64,000 nucleotides of DNA from Pisaster brevispinus (lineage: Eukaryota > Echinodermata > Asteroidea > Forcipulatida > Asteriidae): positions 2,466,001 through 2,530,000 of the forward strand of contig JAMKCF010000016.1 in assembly GCA_023634235.1 (NCBI GenBank), in the 5' to 3' direction. Under the pieces are notes generated by a model that made no database searches, was not told where the DNA came from, and saw nothing but the letters and a program-made list of their open reading frames with translations. A program made the position numbers and the translations under genes. Shown one piece after another: positions 32,378-44,300 of this stretch; within the stretch, counting starts at the first letter, position 1, and every line of letters begins with the position of its first letter.

Positions 32378-35300
32378 GTGAGCAAATTATTTGTTTGTCT
32401 ACAGCCTGTTGATTGTATTCCTGGATATCAAAGGTCTAACATTGTTTGTTCTCATAGGCTACTTTACAGAGGCAACAGAGGCACACCTGCCCCTGGTCAT
32501 TGCCTTGATGCCCTTTGAAATGCCTGAGTACAAATGTTCATTCACCTCATTGAATTGCCCTATTATTTAAAGAGGGGCGCCAACATGTCTTTAAGATCAA
32601 ATTACGCCTTGTGATCATGTTCTCATTTTTCAATAGCTAGAGTTAAGCTTGGGCGATACCACGATATTATCGAATATCGCGATACCATTTCTTGAACGAT
32701 TACAATATCGCGTCGATTTTTTTTAAATCGAGACATCGTTAAATCGCGGTATCGATCAAGTATCGCGATACATTTCCTAGAGCTTGCAACTACTGAGAGT
32801 TGTTTCATAACAAAGAAAATCACAGACCGCAACCGCAAGATTTCTCCAGGATGACCCGATCGAGTTTCTTCGAATAAACTACCAACATCAAAGCCACAGC
32901 GATCATGCGGTCTCGCAAAGACACTGCTGAAAAAAGCTTCTCCTTTGAGTGCATGCAGCTCAGGGCCGAGGCGGCGGCCGTACACTCGTTCATCCGTCGA
33001 GCGCATTCAACGGATTTGCACACCGAATTGGAAAAACGTGCGCGCAATTTACCTATTGCACTCTGCGCTCAACGCTCAACACACACCATCCAGTACACGT
33101 GCGCGCGGCACATTGAATTGTGGGTATTTTTTTCGCGGGGTGAACGTGGGACGTGACGACGGCCGTGAATCGGAAAAAAGAGACGCAAATCACGGCTATA
33201 TCGGTAAATTTGTCTTGATGAGTTCTGTGGTTTTTTTTCCAATCTTGTTTAAAACAAGTTGGTCAATATCAGACATTTTGTCGATGGAACACCATTTTTT
33301 TTTATTGATTTGTCAATTTTTTAAATAAAAAATAAAACAACTATTATTATCATGCCGTGATGCACTTGTCTGGGGAAGCCCAGGCTGAGCAACGGACGCG
33401 GTAAAAACTAATTTCTCATTGGCTAAGATCGCGGGCAGTTTATTCATGGTACGTTTTCGCGGCTGTAACAACTGACCAGTGATTATAAAAAATGTGCGTG
33501 ATTGGCTACATTCATGGGGAAGCCCCAGGCTGAGCAACGGATGCGGTAAGGACCAATTCCTCAATGGTAAAAAGATCGCGCGTGGGCAGCAGTTTATTCG
33601 CGATGAAATAAAATGTGCGTGATTGGCTAAAAAATTTAGCCGCCAGAAGAGGACAACGAATCTTATTGGTAGTTGGAGCTCGGGTTGTTTCGATAATGGC
33701 ACCAACTGACAAACTGCCGTTCATAGACCAATCAAATAACATCACTGCGGATTCGGTCGGCAATCCTCTGTGATGTGAGTTCGGTTTAGGTAGGCCTGCT
33801 GCAGGATTCTCCCCACATTGTAGCCATTATGTTTCTTGTTTACAAGGCGCATGCTCTGCACTTTGTGAGAGCAATTCTGTGGCTGTTGACGCCGGAATTA
33901 AATGGTTTTTGTTGACGTCATGAATATATCGCGATATCATCGAATATCGCGATCTATTTTTGACGATATATCGTGGATGAAAAAAAGCAGTATCGCCCAA
34001 GCTTAGCTAGAGCCCGTATGGTTCAGGAAAGAAACTTACAAATATCTAACCTCACATTAGAATGGTGTAAAATTTCATTGTTACTTTTGCAGAGTGAAAT
34101 TTGAAACATGGCTTCGTTGGATGTCAACAATAAATGGGTCTGCACATTCCAAAGGGATAAACTTTTTGTCAGTCAAAAGGTCATTTTCAACACCGTTTTA
34201 ATGAATTATCATGGAAAGTCAGAAATGAACCAAAAATTCCCCATAAACATGAGAAAAATGTACAGACCCATGTATTTGAAGTGTGACGTCATTGGATGTT
34301 TTTAGATGTTGACATTTTCGCGCTGGAAGGGTATTTGCATTTTACACTATTTTATTGTGAGATTAAAGACTTGTTATTTTCTTTCCACTTTCATTTAAGG
34401 ACAGTATCTGTTGGGAAATGAGTACATTTGGAAATTGAATTTGACTTTGGAGCCCCTCTTTAAGAATACTGCCTTGCTCTACCAATAGGAAGTACCAGGC
34501 CTCCATCATTGGCACATTTCTTTGGTTTTCTTTTTGCTTGTTGGGCATTAAACCAATTTTGGTGATTACCCAAGATTCACAAACTTTTTTATATCAAGTA
34601 ATACATTGTACACCACGAAGGAAACTGACTGGGTAAATTTGTAATAACTTGGGTTTGAACAAAGACAAATTGACTGGAGCAGGACTTGAACCAACGACCT
34701 CCGAATGAACGTACCTGCGCTCTACCAACTGAGCTAGATACAGCCCTATGTTTACACGGAAAATTTGTTTGCGTGTTTTCATTTCAAATTAATTGTCACC
34801 AATTTCCTTTAGGGAAATGAACTGTGTATAAAAAATATGACCACCTCTCAAATCAAATTTCATTCCTTTGTTTTTTAAGTTTCAAACTACAGGTAAGGTT
34901 CAACAGTTTAAGCTGTTTATAACCTGGGCCCAACTTCATAGAGATACATGTGTGTAGCTAAGGGCATTAGCGTTATGCTTACAAGATTCAGGTTACCACC
35001 CAAAGTACCATGTCACATGCATCATTTGTGAATATCCTGCTCGTTTATTCTCGGCTGGAAATTATTAAGCAATATTTTCTGCTTTTTAATGAGCAGCTCT
35101 TTAAAATTGGACCCAGGATTCAGTTTTTATAGAGGTTCTGCTTTTAATAAAGACAGTTTTGATTAACAATTTTGTGCTAAGGAAAAAAAGCAGGTTACCT
35201 GACTAAAAGAGTGACATGGTATTTAGGCTGGTAACCTTATTCTGGTAAGCACTTTTTTGTTGTACTTTTAGATTTCAGTTCTGCATGCTTACATGTACAT

Positions 35301-38300
35301 GTACATGTAGTCCAAAAAAAAAAAAAATAAAAAAATGGTCCAGAGTGCCCCATAGTTTTTTAAAAAGTGCCATCTAACGGTAGAATGAAAAGTCACGTGA
35401 TAAATTTGTAATAAATTGGTGATCAACCTGTTTATATACCTGTTTGTATTGCAAAGATCAAGGATAGCTTGGACGAGTTCCGCCGGTGCGATCAGGATGT
35501 CAACAACTGCCACATGATGTTCCTTATCTCACTGATGGAGGAACATGAAACATGGGGCGTAGAGGAATTTGAGACGGTCAAAGGTCAGACGTTCGAGGTC
35601 AGCATCGCGTACAAGGGAGTGAAACAGACTGCACCGGCTGACCAGGTATGAGTACAGCCTTTAATAATAATGGGGGTCTATGAACGTGTGCGTATCCACT
35701 ATAAAGTGCTAAAGGCACTAGAAAATTATTATCACTGGTCATCATTCCTGGAACGTTCTCAGCTCCCTTGGGGATTTAAAATTAAAGACAATACCACCTC
35801 AGGTCCCCATTTGTACTTCTGGGTAAACATGGTAAAGAGAAGCAATTATGATTGAGTGTTTTGCACAACGGCATTTGTGCCAAATTTGACCAGTCTGGAA
35901 TACAAACCCACATTCTGATGACTCGGCCACTAGAACTTTAGTCCCGTGCACAAGACTGCTTGATCACAACACTCCATCTTTTGGTTGACTGGTCCCCTGT
36001 CTTCAGACACCAGTATAGGAATTCAATAAAAAGTTACATGCAAAAAATACATGTACCATGTAGTACCAGGCTCTGTAATCTTAATTTCCAACATTTTTGA
36101 CAAACTGTAAACATGCCCAGGGTTGTAGCCACGCAGGTCGGCGCCGGTCGGGTGTAACCGGCACTAGCTTTTGCCGACCGCCACACAGACTCTATGAACA
36201 TCCTACCGACCGGCACATAATGCAGCAAAAGTTATAGTTAAAATGAACTACCCCTTTCACGCGGTTGGTCACATGTTCAGTTTGAAACAGAACAATGTAG
36301 CCTTTACTTTATTTGAATCACTATCATAAAGTTGAAAATAACAGATTTACATCCTGAAATTTCATTACAAAAGTACATGTCTCGGGAAACCCATACAAGT
36401 CCATTTTTAACCCTAACCCCCATTAGGGTCTCTCTACAAAGCCTGCCAAATACAGAGAACCACTGCCAAATGCAACAAAATGCAACAAGGGATATTGTTG
36501 CATTGTGCAGGCATGTTGTTTGTGTTAGGACTGAGCAATGGTGCTTGCCCTGCTAAATGCAACAGTATGCACATAAGTGTAATGTTTAACTGTTATTATA
36601 CAGTCTTTTGAATATGATTTGTATTATGATTCTTACCTAATATTACATCATACTTCTCAATACTTTTCCCATAAAAAATATTTTGAAATACCCATTATAA
36701 GTTGTTCAGATACAATAGAAGCACCCAAACCTATATGAAGTCACTTCACTGCTGAATGCAACAAATTCAGTCAAAAAATGACATCTGAGTTGACTGCCAA
36801 ATGCAACAGATCACAACAAATATTACCATTTGGTGCATATTGTTGCATTTAGCATGGTTAGGGTTAAAACAGTAAAACCAAAAGCTTCGCTCTATTTTGT
36901 TTGTAAATTAGCCGGCACTCCAAAAATTCTAGCTACAACCCTGAACATGCCAATATAATAATAGTAGTCATTTATATGGTGCTTTGAAACACGGTATCAA
37001 AGTGCCTTGCACTATTACTACCCTGTTCATTGGGCCCGAGGCATTCCTGAAACCATCTCAACTCCTTTGGAGTATGCAGCACCGGCAGCCTAATTTGGGC
37101 ACAAATGGCTAATCATTCACTTTCACAATCTCTACCCTCGTAGGTACCCATTTACTTTATTCCTGGATGATGGACAAAATCAAAAATCCCCTTCCTACAT
37201 GTATTCATTTTTTTTTTTCCCACGGGGAGGGGGGGGGGTAATTCAATTTACCCTTTTTTGACACTCATTGTATTAAATTATACTTTCTTTTTTTTCTTTT
37301 AATTTGTCTCTTTATATTAAGGACCTGTTTATAATATCCGCCATTAAGTAGCGTATTTTTCAGTTCGTTCCAGTTGTTTCATTCCCTATTAGCCAAGCAT
37401 GTATCACTGGATTCACCTTTTTGTAACTGATGGTTTTGTGTACAATGTACATGTACGTCATGTACGTCTTTCTTTGTTGAGGAATAAAGATGTGAAACAT
37501 CTTTCCCAAGAACACAAGTGTCATGACCCGTACACAAACAATAATCATTCTGCCATCAAACAGTCAAAGCTTGAGTTCGTGCTCTGGACCCACTCGGCCA
37601 CGACAAGCTATAAATTTCCTGTGAAAAAAAAGCGTTAGACAAAAAGCCACTTGTCTGTCTGGAAACAACACCGAATAAATTTAGTCTGGCACCATGTGTT
37701 TTTCCAATTTGCAGTGTGGGCCCGTTAAGACCCATCAGAGAATTTTCACGTCGTATCCCACATTGTACACTTTATTAATCCAATCTCCATATAGTTGGTT
37801 GCATGAGCAAATTTATTACCTCATTAGCCAAGGGGACATTATATTCTGGCTAGGTTTATTTTGTTATGCTCCTGTTTGTCTCACAAGCAAGTAATTATTT
37901 TGTTTAAAAGAGAGCATAGGGCCTCTTTTATTTATTTATTTTTTTTCCCGGAGAAACTTTTTTTTCACTTTTTACTTGCCTAAAAGGTATTTTACAGGAT
38001 TGGCAAAGCTGACAAAATAGTCACAGTGTTCTTGTTATTGTGTAATCAACCATACCACAAAAAACAAACCTGTGAAAACTTAATCCGTTGTGTGAGTCAG
38101 GAGAAAATAGTGAAAAACCGTGCATAGTTTTTAGCATGTTCACACATTTTCCGTAATTTTAGTTGTAACAACTGAAATCAGGTACATATTACACACATGT
38201 AAGTGTTGTTTCTTTTACATGTAGGTTTTCAGATCTATGTAGCTTTCTTGAATATGAATTATTTTCAGAGGGAAATATTTCACAGAAGAAAATGGTTCTA

Positions 38301-41300
38301 GTATGAACTTCGTAATCAGTAAGTTTTCAGACTAATAAACAACAATTTTGTTTTGCCTTACAAATACTGTATGCATGTATCTTTAAGTTAACTTTATGTT
38401 CAAATTTCCTTCCAACTACCGCATTGCAGGCCAGATTTTTCAAGCTGTTTTTTGAAGACATCCTAAGTGTTGGGATGATGGCATCTCGTGCGCCAGGATC
38501 CAGCAACTGGATTGTCCTGGTGAACCAGCGAGAAGGACAACCAAAGGTACAGTATTTTTTATTAGAATCCATTAATAAAGTAAAGAGCGTTTGCAGGGTT
38601 TGACTTTTACACTTGACCACCGACCCAAAGCCAGTGACGGGCCAGTCAACTTATGACCCCTTGTCTGTCTTGTCCTCGTCTCGTGATTCGCTGTTTGTTT
38701 TTTTGTCTGTATACAGCGCGTATAGGCTGTTTTCTACAAGCCTCGGCTTACTCTAAAAGCCTCATGCTCTTGTTCCTCTCTTGTTAATTCCTAGTTATTT
38801 ATTAGCTGTTTCGTAGCGCAGCGCTGCGGAACAGCTCTTGTTTTCGTTAGTAGCTCGGCATTTGTGCACAAATGCAATTATGTCTAGTTTTTTTGCTTTA
38901 ACACTGTATTTATTTTGTATACTTATATGCGCTTTTGATTTTGTTACCTTTCTATGTACTGATATTCTTATATTGAATTATTTTCCAAAAAGAGTATAGA
39001 ATAAACGTCATATTGAATTGAAATTGAATTGAATTGAATTGACCAGACAAGTCGGGCAGTCTTGTGTTTTTCAATTGATTAATAATAAATGTAACTCACT
39101 GTGTAATATTTTGAACAGAAATAAAATGTTCAAAAGTTGGCTTTGAGTCTATAAAATACCTTTTATTTCTATTTAGTAATACTTAATACCCGAAAAGACA
39201 GATGAGATAAACGTCTTCACAGATGTTACTGCTAATATTATAAAACATTTCTAGAAACAACCCCCTTTGAAGTGGTGGGGTTTGTGTAGTGGTTTCTTTC
39301 CTCACCGTCCACCTCTAGGACCCCGGTTCGAATTACGCTGAGGGCACTACGTGGATTGAGTTTTCAGTCCCTACCTGCCTACCTGACTGCATGGGTTTCC
39401 CCCTAGAGTAGTTCTCTGAGTTTCCTTCCCACATGTCAAACTGTAACTTCCTTCAATTCCTTGTCTTCTCACCATTGGGTTCTTGGTTAGAACAGATTAA
39501 GATCGCTTTCCTGATAGTACTAGGCTTCACATCCAGAATAAGTGAAATGAAATGACATAAAATGAAATGAAATGAAATGAAATGAAATGAAATGAAATGA
39601 AATGAAATGAAATGAAACGAAATGAAATGAAATGTACATGTAGTTTTAGAGAAAGAGGTACAATGTTTAGTTATTCACTGACAAATTTGAATCTAAAAAA
39701 GGCTTCAGGAAGTTCAGGCATGAAGCCTTTCTCAGGCATCTGAAAACACTCAGGTCTAATGGTCTATGTAAAAGGAATGGCTTTTTCTTTCATTATTTTC
39801 TTGCAACTTGATGACCAATTAAGCTCAAATTTTCACAGGTTTGTTATTTTATGCATGGGGACACAGCGAGTGAGAGCACCGGTCTTTGACAATGACCGAA
39901 AAATATGTAGGCCTATACCCTGACTTTAAGCAGCTCTGTGAAATTGAGCCCTGGGCTGATGAAGCATCAAGAACTGATTAGAGTGGAGACCGGTTTACGG
40001 CGAGGTGTGTGGGTGGATAAGATTGATGAGTTTTTTCTGAATTCTGTGTGATAATGGCAGAAATAATCTAAAACAAAAATGATGAGAAAATGCGTACTGT
40101 AACGAGAGATTGGTCTGGTGGAGATGTTTTATTGCTTACCTTGTCGTTTTCATTACTGTAATCCAGTTTTGAGGCATTAACACTCATATTGTATAGGAAC
40201 ATACTCTGAGATTCCTGAAAATCTCCCATACTTTACAATGTATGCACACATCGCTGAGGAAACCCATGCAACACTCTCTTGTCTTGTCCTTTGGATGGGA
40301 CGTAAAGCCGTTGTCCCCTTGTGTTGTGTAACGCACGTAAAAGAACCCAGTGCACTTATCGAAAAGAGAAGGGGTTTGCCCCGGTTTTCCTGGTTTGATT
40401 GGCTGCATATTGCGCCACAGCACCTTGTAAACCATTAAATGGTGCTATGTAAAGGAGTAGGTCTCATACTTGAAACGAAGCCCCACATGTACCTTGCAGG
40501 AAAAATACCTAATGTTGAAGCGCATTGAATGTCACTGAGTGACAGATATGAGCGCTATATAAGAAGCCATTAATGTTATTTTTATTATTATTATTGGGTG
40601 GTATGGGTATAGGTGGCGTAGTGGGTAAAGCGCACCCGTCTCACCAATGTTGCCCTGGTTTGATACCCGGCTAAGGTCATGTGAGTAGAGCTGTAGTTGG
40701 TTCTCTCTTTTGCCACAGAGGTTTTTCTCTGGGCCCTCCGGTTTTCCTCCCTCCGGAAAATTCAAACACTTTTGATCTCAGGCTGTGCTCAAGGTCATAC
40801 GGTTTGATGTGGAAGGCTGCCAGAGGCGCTGCCTTTAGCCCGAACACATGTAGTTGCGTCCTTCGCAATTCAGCTTCTCAGCTGCAAGTAAGGATGATTA
40901 GTCTCCCAATTTATTGTGATCAATCAGTGCCGCAGATTGCCTTGGCTGAAATTGACCAAAGCTGAGAACTTTATCTCTTCCAACAGTCACTGACAGTGGC
41001 CCAAATTCTGTTGCAAATTAGCACAGCTGGTGGCTTCTCTGGTTTACCACTCTCATTGAAGCACTTTGGGCCATAGCTCTACTCTCTACATCAGCATGTT
41101 TGTGTCTGAAAATGTCAATGTTGTGGCATAGTGAGGTATGGGTTGGTTGTCTTGAGAAACACACTAATAGTAGGAGGGTTAATTTAGTTCATGTAGGACA
41201 AGTCCTGACATCATCTCTTGAGCCTTTTTCTGTTAGACACTGTGCACGTAACCAGCTCTCAGTGTGGAGTGTCATGGCCGAGAGGTCTCTAGTGCACCAG

Positions 41301-44300
41301 ACTTCAAGTCTGGTTGTTGTCAGATTTCGGATTTGTGTCCTGGTTATGGCACTTGTGCCCTTGAGCAAGCCACTTGACCATAATTGCTTTGTTCTTCGGA
41401 TGGGACGTTAGGTCACTTGTGTTGTGGCCGAGCGGATAAGAGCACCAGACTCAAGCTCTGTTGTTTCTGATAGCAGAGTGTGGGTTCGAGTCCCGGTCGT
41501 GACACTTGTGTCCTTAAGCAAGACACTTAACCGTGATTGCTTCGTCGTTCGGATGGGATGTAAAGCCGTTGGTCCTGTGTGTTATGTAACGCACGTAAAA
41601 GAACCCAGTGCACTTATCGTAAAGAGAAGGGGTCCGCCCCGGTGTTCCTGGTTTGATTGGCAGCATATTGCGCCACAGCACTTTGTAAACCATTAAACAC
41701 AGTGCTATAAAGGAAAAGGTCTCATACTTCAAAATGTAACTCCACATACATGTACCTGTACCTTGCATGAAAACATACTGAGCACTTTGATACGCCCCTA
41801 GGGATGTGATAAAGCGCTATATACAGTAAGAACCAGGTATTATTATTACTACTATTGTTGTGTAATGCATGTAAAAGAACCCAGTACACTTGTTATTAGG
41901 ATAAGGGGTTTGTTCAGGTGTTTTTGCATGGTTGACTGCAAAGTAAAAATCTTCACAGGGTCCTACATGTATGTATGGGTCTCATAATTCAAACAAAGCT
42001 AGAGCTGTAAACCTCTTTCAAAACCCTTAAAGGTGTGGCAGCCTCCCACGCTCCAGGGTACCAATATTTATATCCACACGTTCCAAGGTATATTAAAATT
42101 GTTTATTGTTTACATCTAGTGACTTCTTTACGTTGTCTAGGATTATGCATGGAGGTATAAAGAAGTCCCTGAGATGTGAAAAGTATTGAGAAATGCACAA
42201 AATGGTGTGGATGTAAATATTGGTACCTTCGCATGTCGGGTAAAGTGGGAGGGGTCATTCACTCACCAAAACGTTTTCCGACCCTAAACAAAAGAAAAAA
42301 AAACACTGTGGGACCTGACCCCCCCCACCCCCCCCCCCCCTCCTTCCTCTAAGATGTGGAGTGGTCCAGTCTAGGAAATCAAGGTATTTGACTCTCCCAG
42401 GTCATTACACTAAATGGAGCTCTTTGTAGCGTGTTAATTTGTGTCGTTAATGCTCACCATTGAAAGGTCCTTGTTGATGTTTAACCGTAGTCAGTTTTGC
42501 TTTCTCGAAAATGACCCATTTATTGAAATATTTCACTTTTGATCGTCTTTAGAGTCTTTAAAACATCAAACAGATACAGTGTAACAATGCATTTTCGGTT
42601 TGTTAAAGAGCTTGTGGTTCCGAAGATAGCTTCTGTCATGTCTGTACTTGATTCAGAACTGAAAAGTTGCCTTACAGTCATGTTATGATTTCTCGGCTTT
42701 TAACTAGTTCAGTCCAGTTTTTAATAATAAATAAACAAAGTCATGGCACTTCTTATACAGCTTTATCTCACCCGAAATCTTCTCAAAATGCTCATCATTT
42801 TTTCTGCAAGGTACACGGAGCTACATGTATGTTAGAATTCTAAGACCCATTTATTGACATGATAGCACCATGTAACTGTTTACAAGGTGGCTGTTATGCA
42901 ATCTGCAGCCAACCGTACCAGAAGATATCAGATCGAACCCCTTCCATGCCTTCTCTTTTTCAATAAGTGTACTGGGGTCGATTTCACAAAACCCATCCTA
43001 ACTTAGGACTAGTCCTAGGCAATGCTAGGAGATAGGACTAAAAAAAGTCCTAAGTTAAGACCAGTTACTGGTCCTAACTTCAGATAAGACTAGTCTTATC
43101 TCTTTGTGAAATCGACCCCTGGGTTCTTTTACATAAGTGTGCATTGCACAACACATAGGACCTAAGATTTTCGTCCCATTCAAAGGATGGAGCAGTAATG
43201 GGTACATTGTACATGTACATGTTGTACGTAAGTGTTTTGCTTAAGGACATAAGTGTCAAGACTGGGGACTCAAAACCCCCACTCTGCTGATTAGAAACAC
43301 ATCAGAGCTTGAGTCCAGTGTGCTTGACCATTCGGCCACAATAGGAAACCCAGGTGCCACAATGGGAAACCCAGGTGCTTAAGCCATTTCTGGTAGTCAT
43401 GGTAGTGAAACTGTACTTTAGGAAAATTTCAACTTGAAAAGTGCAAATGTTTGCGTGACTTTGAACCTGTATCAGCTGATCAGGCACCATGGCAGGTAAT
43501 CCGAACCAGAATCGCGTGCGTGAACAAACCTCAGGCTCTAGTTTTGTTTTGGTTTCGGGTTGGTTTCACATTGAATCTGTAAGCAGCTTTTCCTCCATGG
43601 TCAGACTAAACAATTAGTTACAATTAACTTAAAGATAGGTTTCATCGTTTTCGTTTTGGTCAATGCTATTTCATTTAGTAAAATTGTCAAGCCAGTAAAA
43701 GTCACTGGTGGCAGTTTCAATTGAATGTGCCTTATTGTTGAGAAAACAGCAAAAAACTTTCACTTTATTTTCATCAAGAATGCTGAATCCATCCACGTTT
43801 AGCTAGGTGGCAGCCGGTAGCAAAACACATTTTCTAGCATATTTTGGGCAGCATTCAAATGGACACATTCATTTGGAGATCCAATTTGTGAACATACTTT
43901 TATTGATTTCTCATCAACGTGAGAATTTTAGACGAAATGATTTTGCAGGATGCTTACCACCTTTACCATTTAAGCTTTGCAATACAAATTACAAGCTGGA
44001 AACAGCCAATTTCTCACACAAACACCGGTTTTTACTTCTTCATTATGTCTATGAATTGTGTCAAGTTCGTATACTATTTCGATTACTCGCATCCCGGAGG
44101 CTTCGATCCTATTTCATAAGCCTGTTGTGTTTGCAATGTAAATTTAGTTTCACCCTGGTTTTGAACATATCGATGTGCATTTCACACACGCACACTGTGA
44201 AGGTAAGGTTCAAGGTTCATACCGTACAACTTTACAGACTAAATTCAAGAACAAGACGATTTTTACTACATGGATGCAAACATGTACATGTACGTGGTAC

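Larger units (their letters stand above)
32567..34463. mobile_element. MITE with TTAAAGAGGGGC ends, split by a hAT element
   Basis: Left end TTAAAGAGGGGCGCCAAC, right end GGAGCCCCTCTTTAA (inverted). Next to them, TCAAATTACGCC-like and AATTTGACTTTGG sequences are in mirrored positions. Removing 32644-34005 leaves a non-coding element of about 530 bp. A related end occurs at 28316. Confidence 0.75.
32457..34530 (+). repeat. Host repeat holding two nested insertions
   Basis: Left: ACAGAGGCAACAGAGGC, GGTCATTGCCTTGATGCCC, TTCACCTCATTGAATTGCCC. Right: GAATACTGCCTTGC, AGTACCAGGCCTCC. These belong to the GCCTCCATGCCC repeat family. Between them lies the MITE 32567-34463, itself split by a hAT-like element. 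Confidence 0.6.

Noticed and set aside
32623..33328. Several frames of about 127 codons on both strands
   Set aside because: Inside the hAT-like element and a CpG-rich block; none shows transposase motifs and they overlap each other.
34670..34745. Functional tRNA gene on the minus strand (TAGCTCAGTTGG ... GGTTCAAGTCC)
   Set aside because: Same reasoning: it is continuous with a SINE body also present at 15930, and the arms do not fold into a proper acceptor stem by eye.
40681..40965. Plus-strand frame over CTCCGGTTTTCCTCC sequence
   Set aside because: Falls inside a SINE-like repeat; the frame is a by-product of the element.
41424..41499. Functional tRNA-Leu gene
   Set aside because: It has A- and B-boxes, but the acceptor stem does not close and a SINE body follows directly; ten or more diverged copies exist in the window.
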